64,000 nt of DNA from Devosia sp. SD17-2. GTDB lineage: Bacteria; Pseudomonadota; Alphaproteobacteria; Rhizobiales; Devosiaceae. How positions within the stretch are numbered: position 1 is the first letter of the stretch; every line of letters begins with the position of its first letter. The stretch is taken from positions 1,877,001 to 1,941,000 of the forward strand of contig NZ_CP104002.1 in NCBI RefSeq assembly GCF_029201565.1. The letters run 5' to 3'. The notes beneath the pieces were generated by a model that was given only the letters and a program-made list of their open reading frames with translations, was not told the origin of the DNA and made no database searches. A program made the position numbers and the translations under genes. Below, in pieces: positions 54,232 through 62,270 of this stretch.

Positions 54232-55757
54232 CAGACTGCTGACAAACCCCTGGCTTTGGCCGGGGGTTTTTGATTCACTGGGGCATGTTGAAGAAACCCA
54301 GCCCTGAACAGACTGCCCTCGAGATGGTGACGCTCGATGGTCTGGTGCCGAAGGATCATTTGCTGCGCAAGATCGACGCGGTGATCGACTTTTCGTTTAT
54401 TCATGATCGCGTCGCGGGGCTCTATTGCGCCGACAATGGCCGGCCCGCGCTTGATCCGACCTTGATGTTCAAGGCGCTCTTCATCGGCTACCTGTTTGGC
54501 GTGCGCTCCGAGCGCCAGCTGGTGCGCGAGATCGAGGTCAATGTCGCCTATCGCTGGTTCTTGCGCATGAAGCTGACGGATCGGGTGTTTGACGCCTCGA
54601 CCCTGTCGCAGAACCGGCGCCGACGCTTCAACGACACGGATGTGGCGCAGGACATCTTTGATCACATCGTCGAGCAGGCGATCCGCCACGGACTGGTGGA
54701 TGGTTCGGTGCTTTATACGGATTCGACCCATCTGAAGGCCAATGCCAACAAGGGCAAATATGATCTGCAGATGATCGAAAAGTCGCGCTCGGACTATTGG
54801 GCCGATCTCGACCGGGCGATCGAGGCAGAGCGGGCGCTGCATGGCCAAAAGCCCTTGAAGGACAAGGAGCGTGAACCGCAGGTCAAGGAAACCAAGGTCT
54901 CGCGCACCGACCCGGACGCCGGCTACATGGTGCGCGAGGGCAAGCCGAAGGGGTTCTTCTATCTCGATCATCGTACCGTCGATGGTCGCCATGCGATCAT
55001 CACCGACACGCATGTGACGCCCGCCAATGTGCATGACTCGATCGTCTATCTCGACCGGCTGGATCGGCAGCGCCAGCGTTTCGACTTCGACGTTCAGGCC
55101 GTCGGGCTTGATGCCGGCTATGCCACGTCGGGCATCGCCAACGGGCTGGAGGCGCGCGGAATTCTGGGTGTCACCGGTTATCGCAACCCCACACCGCCGC
55201 GCCCTGGCATGATGCGCAAATCAAAGTTTGCCTATGACAGCGCGCAAGACGGCTATGTCTGCCCGCAGGGCCAGTTGCTTGCCTATGCCACCACAGATCG
55301 CAACGGCTATCGCCACTATCGTTCGGATCCAAAGATCTGCTGCGATTGCCCATTGCTTGCTTCCTGCACCTCCAACGCTGCCGCAACCCGTACGATCACC
55401 CGCCATGTCTGGGCCGACGCACGCGAGCGCACCGATCGGCATCGGCTGACGCCTTGGGGCAAGGCGATCTACAAGCGCCGCAAGGAGACGGTCGAGCGCT
55501 CCTTTGCCGACGCCAAACAGCTTCACGGACACCGCTATGCAAGGTTCCGAAGTCTGACACGCGTCGCCTACCAGTGCCTCCTGGCCGCCGCCGCCCAAAA
55601 CATCAAGAAAATCGCCCTCGCGCTAACCAAAGCCCCCAAACCAAGCCTCGCATGAGGCGGGAGCCTTGTGCGCGCCAAATCTACCAGGCGCTTAAGCCGG
55701 CAAACCCAGCACAAAACAAAACCCCGCCCAAAAATGACGGGGTTTGTCAGTGGTCTG
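54232..55757. mobile_element. IS1182-like insertion sequence with 19 bp target duplication
   Basis: Terminal inverted repeats CAGACTGCTGACAAACCCC (54232-54250) and, from the other end, CAGACCACTGACAAACCCC (55739-55757), 17 of 19 identical. The flanks carry the same 19 bp, AGGGCGCCTTTGGCGCCCT, in direct orientation (54213-54231 and 55758-55776), which is the terminator stem-loop duplicated on insertion. Element length 1526 bp, one transposase gene. IS1182-family target duplications are variable and often palindromic, which fits. Confidence 0.82.
54285..55655 (+). CDS. IS1182 family transposase
   Basis: 456 aa DDE transposase. MLKKPSPEQTALEMVTLDGLVPKDHLLRKIDAVIDFSFI is the family N-terminus; SVLYTDSTHLKANANKGKY carries the first Asp, VQAVGLDAGYATSG the second, and RRKETVERSFADAKQLHGHRYARFR the Glu. 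A CxxCP zinc-like region lies between (ICCDCPLLASC). ATG 54285 is used; ATG 54270 is an alternative. The frame is complete, so the element may still be active. Confidence 0.92.
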   Translation: MLKKPSPEQTALEMVTLDGLVPKDHLLRKIDAVIDFSFIHDRVAGLYCADNGRPALDPTLMFKALFIGYLFGVRSERQLVREIEVNVAYRWFLRMKLTDRVFDASTLSQNRRRRFNDTDVAQDIFDHIVEQAIRHGLVDGSVLYTDSTHLKANANKGKYDLQMIEKSRSDYWADLDRAIEAERALHGQKPLKDKEREPQVKETKVSRTDPDAGYMVREGKPKGFFYLDHRTVDGRHAIITDTHVTPANVHDSIVYLDRLDRQRQRFDFDVQAVGLDAGYATSGIANGLEARGILGVTGYRNPTPPRPGMMRKSKFAYDSAQDGYVCPQGQLLAYATTDRNGYRHYRSDPKICCDCPLLASCTSNAAATRTITRHVWADARERTDRHRLTPWGKAIYKRRKETVERSFADAKQLHGHRYARFRSLTRVAYQCLLAAAAQNIKKIALALTKAPKPSLA

Positions 55758-55776
55758 AGGGCGCCTTTGGCGCCCT
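55726..55776 (+). terminator. Terminator region at the right end of the IS1182-like element
   Basis: Inside the element end ACCCCG...CGGGGT can pair (about 55720-55743). Next comes the target duplication AGGGCGCC-TTT-GGCGCCCT followed by TTTTGTTATT, a full rho-independent terminator. It would stop transcripts leaving the transposase gene and represents the original terminator of the DUF892 gene. Confidence 0.65.
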
Positions 55777-55856
55777 TTTGTTATTCATCGGAAGTGACCT
55801 CCGGTGTGCTGAATGAACAGACGGACGTCTTTGGCCACCTAAATCGATCCATCTAA

Positions 55857-56030
55857 AATTTAGAGGCACTGTCCTCGTGACTGTCAGGCATTCGCAGCCG
55901 GCTGCCGCCGGCCAAGTGTACATCGACGTAAGAGGATTCCGAAAACAAGGTCGCCGGTGCCGTCTTGCCATAGGCATTGCCCATCAGCCGCAGCGAGACT
56001 CTCGTGTCATCGAGCACGAGCAGGGCCTGA
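55857..56030 (-). pseudogene. 3' remnant of a gene interrupted by the IS66 element
   Basis: On the minus strand an open stretch from the IS66 junction to a TAG at 55857-55859 reads INQALLVLDDTRVSLRLMGN...KTAPATLFSES...VDVHLAGGSRLRMPDS. The pattern of short strands resembles the TOBE tail of an ABC ATPase, but this is weak. No convincing matching 5' part was found on the far side of the IS66 element in the same frame, so the rest was probably deleted or the remnant is not a gene. Confidence 0.3.
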
Positions 56031-56120
56031 TTGATACGTAAGCGCGAAGGCTATCCCGTCTGACCTGAAGGGGTCGACTGGGGTATTGGCACCGTGAGTT
56101 TGATGACGGTGTGAGTTCCT

Positions 56121-56498
56121 ATGTCTGCGCATGTGCCCAGTGATAGAAGCTTCCAGTTGCTGGAGGTGGTGCCGAGCCGAATGGAGAGCACTCCGGCAGT
56201 AGCGCGGCGCAACTGGCCGGATGATACCAAAGCCAGGATCGTGGAAGAGGCCCTTGCGCCAGACGTGAACGTTTCGGCAGTGGCGCGGCGCCACGGGATC
56301 TCTCCCTCGCAGTTGTTCGGCTGGCGTCGCAAGGCCATGGCCAAGGGTCAGGTCAAGCGGCGCGATGCGCCTGACGAAGACGCGGAACCCGCAAGCGGCG
56401 TCGTTGAGATTGGCATCGGTGGTGCCACGGTCCGTGTGGGGTCTGCGGTCAGCGAGGATCATCTTCGTCGTGTCCTTCGCGCCGTGCGGTCGGCATGA
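56121..56498 (+). CDS. tnpA: IS66 accessory protein TnpA
   Basis: 125 aa. WPDDTKARIVEEALAPDVNVSAVARRHGISPSQLFGWRRKAM is the helix-turn-helix of IS66 OrfA/IS3-like TnpA proteins. The C-terminal part (VVEIGIGGATVRVG) is also family-typical. The end overlaps the tnpB start by 4 bp, so the genes are coupled. It is needed together with TnpB and TnpC for transposition of IS66 elements. Confidence 0.92.
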   Translation: MSAHVPSDRSFQLLEVVPSRMESTPAVARRNWPDDTKARIVEEALAPDVNVSAVARRHGISPSQLFGWRRKAMAKGQVKRRDAPDEDAEPASGVVEIGIGGATVRVGSAVSEDHLRRVLRAVRSA

Positions 56499-56839
56499 TC
56501 CCCTCGGGCGTGAAGGTGTACCTGGCCAGCCAACCCGTGGACTTCAGGAAAGGGCCTGACGGGCTTGTCGGTCTGGTGCGCGATGCCGGAGCCGATCCGT
56601 TCAACGGCTCGCTTTACGTGTTCCGCGCCAAGCGGGCAGACCGGATCAAGATCGTCTGGTGGGACGGGACTGGCCTTTGCCTTTACGCCAAGCGGCTGGA
56701 AAAGGCGGCGTTCTGCTGGCCGAGGATCGGCAACAGCCGGGTCCAGTTGAGCCATGCTCAACTGCTGTCGCTGGTGGAGGGCATGGATTGGAAACGGGTG
56801 CGCTCGGCGCCGGTGGGCCGCCCGCAATCGGCTGGATAA
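56495..56839 (+). CDS. tnpB: IS66 accessory protein TnpB (IS66 Orf2-like)
   Basis: 114 aa. MIPSGVKVYLASQPVDFRKGPDGLVGLVRDAGADPFNGSLYVF, KRADRIKIVWWDGTGLCLYAKRLEK and the C-terminal QLSHAQLLSLVEGMDWKRVR are the conserved Orf2 pattern. Its molecular function is unknown. Start overlaps the tnpA stop (ATGA). Confidence 0.94.
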   Translation: MIPSGVKVYLASQPVDFRKGPDGLVGLVRDAGADPFNGSLYVFRAKRADRIKIVWWDGTGLCLYAKRLEKAAFCWPRIGNSRVQLSHAQLLSLVEGMDWKRVRSAPVGRPQSAG

Positions 56840-56912
56840 AAAGCCTGCGGCAGACTGACTCACAGGCACAAAAACTCAGGTAATCCGGGGCGTTTTGTGC
56901 CATGATGCGGGC

Positions 56913-58487
56913 ATGGTTCCGGCCGATCCGCAGCAGCTTCCCGATGACGTTGACGCCCTCAAGGCGATGATCGCTGCTGCCCATGCCGAGATCGCCGAAC
57001 TCAAGATTATCAACGCCACTGCTGACGAGCGCATCGCCCGTCTGACCTCCATCGTCGCCATGCTGCAGCGTGCCCAATATGGCACGCGCTCGGAGCGGTT
57101 GCGGCACGATCCGCTCGATGACGAGCAGATGGCCTTCGTGTTCGACGAGATCGAAACCGGCATAGAGGAGGTCAAGGCTGGGCTGGAGGCACGTGACAGG
57201 AGTGGCGCCGCTCCGCGTCCGCCGCGGCCTCGAAAGGGCTTTGCCCCGCACCTGGAACGCATCGAGCAGATTATCGAGCCAGAGGTGCCGGCCGATTGCG
57301 TTGGTCTGGAAGCTGTTAGCATTGGCGAGGACGTCTCCGAGCGCCTCGATGTGACGCCGGCCACGTTCCGCGTCATCGTCACCCGCCGACCAAAGTACGC
57401 CTATCGCCTGGCCGATGGTGAGGATCGTATCGTGCAGGCGCCGGCGCCCGATCACCTGATTGCCGGCGGCATCCCCACCGAGGCGCGGCTGGCCCAGGTG
57501 GCGGTCAGCAAATATGCCGATGGCTTGCCGCTCTACCGGCAGGAAGAGATCTACGCCCGGGATGGTGTGGAGCTGGATCGCTCGCTGATGGCTCAGTGGA
57601 TGGGCCGGCTTGGCTTTGGGCTCGAGCCGCTGGCCCAATACGTCCTGCACACCGTCAAACAGGGCGAAAGGGTCTTTGCCGACGAGACCCGGTTACCGAC
57701 CCTGGCGCCGGGGTCAGGAAAGGTGAAAACCGCCTGGCTCTGGGCCTATGCCCGGGATGATCGACCGTTCGGTGGATCAGGACCACCAATGGTGGCCTAT
57801 CGGTTCGAGGACTCTCGGTCCGGCGATTGCGTCGCCCGGCATCTGGATGGTTATCGCGGGATCCTGCAGGTCAACGGCTATGCGGCGTACAATCGGTTGG
57901 GCAAGGACCGTGGCGCCAATGATGCCATGACCCTGGCCGGGTGTTGGGCTCACGCGCGGCGCAAGTTCTTCGACCTGCACGCCAGCGACAGCTCGCCCTT
58001 TGCCAGTGCCGTGGTCAAGGCCATGGCGCCGCTCTGGGTCATCGAAGAGGATATCCGCGGCCATGGAGCCGAACTGCGCGCCCGCATCCGTGCGGAACGC
58101 TCCAGGCCCATTGTCACCGAGCTGTTCGCAATGCTGGATCGGGAACTGCCGCGCCTGTCAGGAAAATCCAAACTGGCTGAGATCATCCGCTACACCCTGA
58201 GCCGCCGGACGTCCTTCGAGGGCTTCCTTGCCGATGGTCATATCGAGATCGACTCCAACATCGTCGAACGCGCAATCAGACCCCAGACCATCACCCGCAA
58301 GAATGCGCTCTTCGCCGGATCCGATGGTGGCGGCAGAGCCTGGGCCACGATCGCCACGCTGCTCACCACGGCGAAAATGAACGGCGTCGACCCCCATGCC
58401 TGGCTGACGCTGACCCTCGAGCGCATCGCCGGCGGTTGGCCAAACACCCAGATCGCCGAACTCATGCCCTGGAACTTCAGCCAGTAA
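56913..58487 (+). CDS. tnpC: IS66 transposase TnpC
   Basis: 524 aa DDE transposase. An N-terminal coiled coil (DVDALKAMIAAAHAEIAELK...) is followed by QRAQYGTRSERLRHDPLD, the zinc-finger region is short, and the catalytic core shows VFADETRLPTLAPGSGKVKTAWLWAYARDD (first Asp), ILQVNGYAAYN (second, Asn in place of Asp at the D-G-Y position), LAGCWAHARRKF and HIEIDSNIVERAIRPQTITRKN (Glu), then FAGSDGGGRAWA. ATG 56913 is chosen near the conserved start. The N in the VNGYAAYN motif differs from the usual VDGYAAY/QSDGY and might weaken activity. Confidence 0.93.
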   Translation: MVPADPQQLPDDVDALKAMIAAAHAEIAELKIINATADERIARLTSIVAMLQRAQYGTRSERLRHDPLDDEQMAFVFDEIETGIEEVKAGLEARDRSGAAPRPPRPRKGFAPHLERIEQIIEPEVPADCVGLEAVSIGEDVSERLDVTPATFRVIVTRRPKYAYRLADGEDRIVQAPAPDHLIAGGIPTEARLAQVAVSKYADGLPLYRQEEIYARDGVELDRSLMAQWMGRLGFGLEPLAQYVLHTVKQGERVFADETRLPTLAPGSGKVKTAWLWAYARDDRPFGGSGPPMVAYRFEDSRSGDCVARHLDGYRGILQVNGYAAYNRLGKDRGANDAMTLAGCWAHARRKFFDLHASDSSPFASAVVKAMAPLWVIEEDIRGHGAELRARIRAERSRPIVTELFAMLDRELPRLSGKSKLAEIIRYTLSRRTSFEGFLADGHIEIDSNIVERAIRPQTITRKNALFAGSDGGGRAWATIATLLTTAKMNGVDPHAWLTLTLERIAGGWPNTQIAELMPWNFSQ

Positions 58488-58516
58488 CGGCCTCGTCTAC
58501 GCGCTTACATTGATAC

Positions 58517-58668
58517 TTGGCTTCGGGAGCAATGAGCGAGGGCGCTGCGGTGGATGCGTAGCTAGTGGCACAGGGTGCCATCGAAACCACTGAAGATGCT
58601 CGGCGACGAACACGAGTTTCAATATGCATCGTTGGCGACGTACGCCGTCACTTTTGGATGTCAGGTCC
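58517..58668. other. Short intergenic region next to IS66, no gene recognised
   Basis: No open frame with family features, no terminator of clear strength. It probably is the distal part of the region interrupted by IS66 and the 3' flank of the D-amino acid operon. Confidence 0.4.
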
Positions 58669-59889
58669 TCAGTTGCCCGCGGATGGGCCGCCGCTCGAGC
58701 GCCCGGCCATCATCTCTGCCAGAAGGCGGCCGGATGTAGGACCCAGGGTAAATCCCTGATGACCATGACCGAAATTGAACCATAGTCCCTGATGTAGATC
58801 GGAACATCCCGTCAGCGGGAGCATTTGAGGCAGGCAGGGGCGGGTACCCATCCATGGATGCTCTTCGATTGGCTTGCCGAGCGTGAAGAGCTCGTTTGCA
58901 GCAATGGTGGAGCGGTCCATCTGTCGCAGAGTTGGGTCAGCGTCGAGCGCATTGAGCTCGGCGCCCGTCAGAACGCGAAGACCCTGACGCATGGGCGACA
59001 GAAACGTGCCGGTTTCCACATCCATCAAGGGTATGGTCGGCCCGTTATTCGCAGCAAAATGACGGTGATAGCCGCGCTTATAGACCATCGGAACCTTGTG
59101 ACCGAAACGTGCAGTCAAAGCCGGCGACCATGGGCCCAGACAAATCACTACACTCTCGGCGGCACATGGGCCTTCCGATGTATCAACCCGCCAGCCCTTG
59201 TCGACACGAAGAAGGCTCATCGCATCGCCGATGACGAAACGACCGCCCTTGCGTTCAAATAGACTGGCATAGCGCTTCACCAAGCCGCCGGGATCCGTGC
59301 AGGCCCAGGCTGTGGTCCAGTGGACAGCTCCTGCCATGTCACGCTGCAGTCCGGGCTCGGCTCGGCGCAGTTCGGCATTGTCCATGATGGTCGAGGCAAT
59401 TCCATACCGATTTTGGAATTGCTCGGCCGATGCGACTGCGGCGCTGAATACCCGTGGCGTTCGATATGCTTTCCGGAAACCTTGCTGAGAGACCAGGTCT
59501 TGCGCCCCGGCGGCCTCGATCAGCGCCGCATGATCCGTGGTTGCTGATGCGATCATTGTCGACCATGGACCGACAGTCTTGTCGCGATAGTTCCACGGCA
59601 GGGAGTGATAGGCGTAGCGAAGAGCTGGACCGACCCAGTATCGGGCGCCTCTCAGGCTCCAGGCCACGTCGTTGGTCCGCCCGGTCGCGATCTGGAACAG
59701 CGTTGGAATGTCCAGGGGAAGGGCATAGGGTTCTGCCGCTTCCGCCTGGATCATGCCGGCATTACCATAGCTGGTTTCCTCGCCTGGCCGGCGCCTGTCA
59801 ACAAGTGTCACCTGATGGCCGTGCGCCTGCAAAGCCAGCGCTGTAGAGACGCCGACCATGCCTGCGCCGAGAACGATTATTTCGGTCAT
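58669..59889 (-). CDS. FAD-dependent D-amino acid dehydrogenase (DadA-like)
   Basis: 406 aa DAO-family flavoprotein. MTEIIVLGAGMVGVSTALALQAHGHQVTLVDRRRPGEETSYGNAG is the FAD-binding start and typical DadA loop; FVIGDAMSLLRVDKGWRVDTSEGPCAAESVVICLGPWSPAL and the C-terminal GLWFNFGHGHQGFTLGPTSGRLLAEMM are family marks. It oxidises D-amino acids to keto acids with electrons to the respiratory chain. Last gene of the minus-strand operon from the peptide ABC ATPase, 15 bp after the M81 gene. Confidence 0.9.
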   Translation of the reverse strand: MTEIIVLGAGMVGVSTALALQAHGHQVTLVDRRRPGEETSYGNAGMIQAEAAEPYALPLDIPTLFQIATGRTNDVAWSLRGARYWVGPALRYAYHSLPWNYRDKTVGPWSTMIASATTDHAALIEAAGAQDLVSQQGFRKAYRTPRVFSAAVASAEQFQNRYGIASTIMDNAELRRAEPGLQRDMAGAVHWTTAWACTDPGGLVKRYASLFERKGGRFVIGDAMSLLRVDKGWRVDTSEGPCAAESVVICLGPWSPALTARFGHKVPMVYKRGYHRHFAANNGPTIPLMDVETGTFLSPMRQGLRVLTGAELNALDADPTLRQMDRSTIAANELFTLGKPIEEHPWMGTRPCLPQMLPLTGCSDLHQGLWFNFGHGHQGFTLGPTSGRLLAEMMAGRSSGGPSAGN

Positions 59890-59904
59890 ATCTAGATTGG
59901 GCTG

Positions 59905-61350
59905 CTACGCGATGGGCCACTTGGGCCGCTTGATCTTGGTATAGGGTAGGCTGGACAGGTCAGGGCTTGAGGAGCCCGGTGGGCCTGCATAAATTATGTC
60001 GGCCGCCACGCGTTCGTACCCGGCACGGAAATGCTGTGTCGACTTGACGACGACAATCGCAGTTGCTGCCAGGTCACACCCCATACCTGTGAAAAGGTCA
60101 GGATCTATGGCCTGCGTGCGTTCGCTGGCCAGGAGGACTGAGATGCCTCCAGTTGTGACCAGCGCGCAATCGCCCATGTTGGAAGGCACGCCGCCCAGCC
60201 CCGTCATCTGGTGGTTCCGCTTGAGCGCCGTCACCTCCCAGTCTGCGTCGACGGGCTTGCCGGATAGCGGGCCAATCTTGCCACCGACCCGCATCGGCAG
60301 TTTAGCGCCAGCCCCTGCAAGGAAGGCCATTTTGACTGCAATGGGATCCCACAGTGGGCCGATAGCCGCGTTTTTGACATCGCGGGCGATCATTCGCTCG
60401 AGGAAATAGGTGGAATCGCTGGAAGCACCGCCCCCGGCATTGTCCGATGTGTCGGCAATGACGACCGGGCGAACAGCCGATGCGAGTGCTTGGTCCAGCG
60501 CTGCGTCCACGCTGAGCATAGGCGGAGAGAGCTCGTCTCTCATGGTATACACGTCGTCTGCAAGCTCCTGCGACAACGCCTTTGCTCGAGTGCTGTCGGT
60601 GTCCGCATATACCAGGATACGCGTACCCATGTCCGGCACGTCAGCCCAAGGAAAGCCCTGTGCAATCGAGATCGAAACGATCCCATCCTGCTTCTCCAGG
60701 GCGCGTATGCGCTGGATAAGAGAGAGCCCTGGTTCGGTGGTCGTGCGAATTAGGCTGACCATGTTTGTGTCGGTCAGCGCCGCTACAGGGTTGATTTCGC
60801 CGCGCCGAATTCGCGCGCAAAGATCGACCAGTACGACGCCCGACTCATAGATGTCGGTATGCGGGTACTCCTTATAGGTCAGGATCAGGCTGGCCTGCTC
60901 GACCATGGTGTCGGTCAGGTGGCAGTGTGGATCAATCTCGGCGCCCACAACGACATCTGGTCCGACAATCTGGCGGACGTGGGTCAATATATCGCCTTCG
61001 CAATCATCGTAGCCTTCGGCAACCATGGCACCATGCAGTGCAAGAAGGACCATATCCACCGGCAGTACTGCTTTGAGATCGTGGAGAATTTGATCTCGAA
61101 GCGTTTCATAGGCGGCCTTTGTGGTGCGGCCGCCCGGTTGTGCCGAGGCAGTCAATCCCTCGAAAAGTGTCCAGCCTTCTCGTTTACCGCGCTCTCGGGC
61201 AGCCCAAAGCTGACCGCCATAAAGCGTCATGTGGTCCGGATGCTGACCAGCCGGATAATAGTCGCCGTCTTCAACGAAGGAGTAGAGGCCGGTGGGGATG
61301 GGAGAAAATGTGTTCGTCTCGGTCGCCAGGACGGCGCTGAAAACTCGCAT
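59905..61350 (-). CDS. M81 family metallopeptidase (MlrC-like)
   Basis: 481 aa. The family start MRVFSAVLATETNTFSPIPTG is clear, and AALHGAMVAEGYDDCEGDILTHVRQIVGPDVVVGAEIDPHCHLTDTMVEQAS and ADTSDNAGGGASSDSTYFLERMI are the signature blocks with the metal-binding D, H and H of MlrC (microcystinase C) proteins. Linear D-containing peptides are substrates of the named member. No signal peptide. It fits the D-amino-acid theme of the operon. Confidence 0.9.
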   Translation of the reverse strand: MRVFSAVLATETNTFSPIPTGLYSFVEDGDYYPAGQHPDHMTLYGGQLWAARERGKREGWTLFEGLTASAQPGGRTTKAAYETLRDQILHDLKAVLPVDMVLLALHGAMVAEGYDDCEGDILTHVRQIVGPDVVVGAEIDPHCHLTDTMVEQASLILTYKEYPHTDIYESGVVLVDLCARIRRGEINPVAALTDTNMVSLIRTTTEPGLSLIQRIRALEKQDGIVSISIAQGFPWADVPDMGTRILVYADTDSTRAKALSQELADDVYTMRDELSPPMLSVDAALDQALASAVRPVVIADTSDNAGGGASSDSTYFLERMIARDVKNAAIGPLWDPIAVKMAFLAGAGAKLPMRVGGKIGPLSGKPVDADWEVTALKRNHQMTGLGGVPSNMGDCALVTTGGISVLLASERTQAIDPDLFTGMGCDLAATAIVVVKSTQHFRAGYERVAADIIYAGPPGSSSPDLSSLPYTKIKRPKWPIA

Positions 61351-61364
61351 AGGAGCTCCGGGTG

Positions 61365-62270
61365 TCAGGACATAAAAAGGGTAGCGAGTTCCCGCTGCGC
61401 CAATTCGGCGTCGAGGTGAGAGCGCTCTCCGATCAGTACGAGTCGGCTGATGGCGTCGTGTTTATCCAGCGGCTCAAGCGTTGCGCGTTTGCCGACAAGC
61501 TGGAACACAAAACTCTTGCCCGGCTGCTCGGTGAAATTGATGATCCCCTTGGCGCGGACCAACTGGGGTGACAATCGCTGTATAGCGCCCTGAAACTTTG
61601 CCATCGGGACAGTCGAAGGCCATTGGCCTTCAACAGTAACAAATCGATCGCTGGTAACCAGGCCGCGCCCTGTGTCGTATTCCCGCTCGGGGCCCCCACC
61701 GATGAGGACCTCAGCCGGAAAGGCGTCGCGTGACAGATCAACGATCAGCGACTTTCCGAACGTTTTCAGCGTCGCCGTCAGTGCCTTTAAGTCAATCCCG
61801 TCAGCCTTGCTGAAAGCGAGATAGTCCGCGTTCGCCACCTGGGCCCGCCACAATTGATCTTGCAGGCGCGCTGGGGTGTCGGAGCAGTCTGCGACGTCGA
61901 CAACGGCTATCACACCGTTGAGACTAACGGCCTTCCACAATACGGGGTCCATCAGTGCTTGAACGATGCCCGCGGGGTCAGCAACGCCGCTGGCCTCGAT
62001 CAGGATCTGGTCAAACGTTTCGGGACGGGACAGCAGGTTCTTGATGGTGCGCAGAAGGTCGCCCTGTAGCGAGCAGCAGATGCACCCGTTCTCAAGCCCA
62101 ATCACATCTTCGGTGCGCGTCGCGATCAGCCCGGCGTCGATATTGATTGCGCCGAAGTCGTTCACGATCGCCGCAATGCGACGGCCATTCGCCTGATCGA
62201 GCAGCCTATTGATGAAAGTGGTCTTGCCAGCCCCGAGGAAGCCGGTCACGACCGTGACGGGGACGCTCAT
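61365..62270 (-). CDS. CobW/COG0523 family GTPase, predicted zinc metallochaperone
   Basis: 301 aa. Walker A GFLGAGKTTFINRLL, the COG0523 metal motif GCICCSLQGDL, switch-like ASGVADPAGIVQAL, the guanine motif variant FSKADGI and a C-terminal CobW_C domain are seen. It lacks the His-rich tail of some members. ATG 62270 overlaps the amidohydrolase stop (ATGA). In an operon with two metalloenzymes it may load metal onto the amidohydrolase or MlrC protein (inference). Confidence 0.92.
   Translation of the reverse strand: MSVPVTVVTGFLGAGKTTFINRLLDQANGRRIAAIVNDFGAINIDAGLIATRTEDVIGLENGCICCSLQGDLLRTIKNLLSRPETFDQILIEASGVADPAGIVQALMDPVLWKAVSLNGVIAVVDVADCSDTPARLQDQLWRAQVANADYLAFSKADGIDLKALTATLKTFGKSLIVDLSRDAFPAEVLIGGGPEREYDTGRGLVTSDRFVTVEGQWPSTVPMAKFQGAIQRLSPQLVRAKGIINFTEQPGKSFVFQLVGKRATLEPLDKHDAISRLVLIGERSHLDAELAQRELATLFMS

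Larger units (their letters stand above)
56030..58516. mobile_element. IS66 family insertion sequence with 8 bp target duplication
   Basis: The element proper is 56038-58508 (2471 bp). Its ends are GTAAGCGCGAAGGC and, from the right, GTAAGCGCGTAGAC, with the GTAAGCG end typical of IS66. It is flanked by ATTGATAC on both sides (56030-56037 and 58509-58516), the 8 bp duplication expected. It holds the standard three genes tnpA, tnpB and tnpC, all apparently intact. Confidence 0.9.

Noticed and set aside
48662..58516. Accessory stretch as integrative element or prophage
   Set aside because: No integrase, tRNA-linked direct repeat, phage or conjugation gene is visible; the separate target duplications show independent IS insertions.
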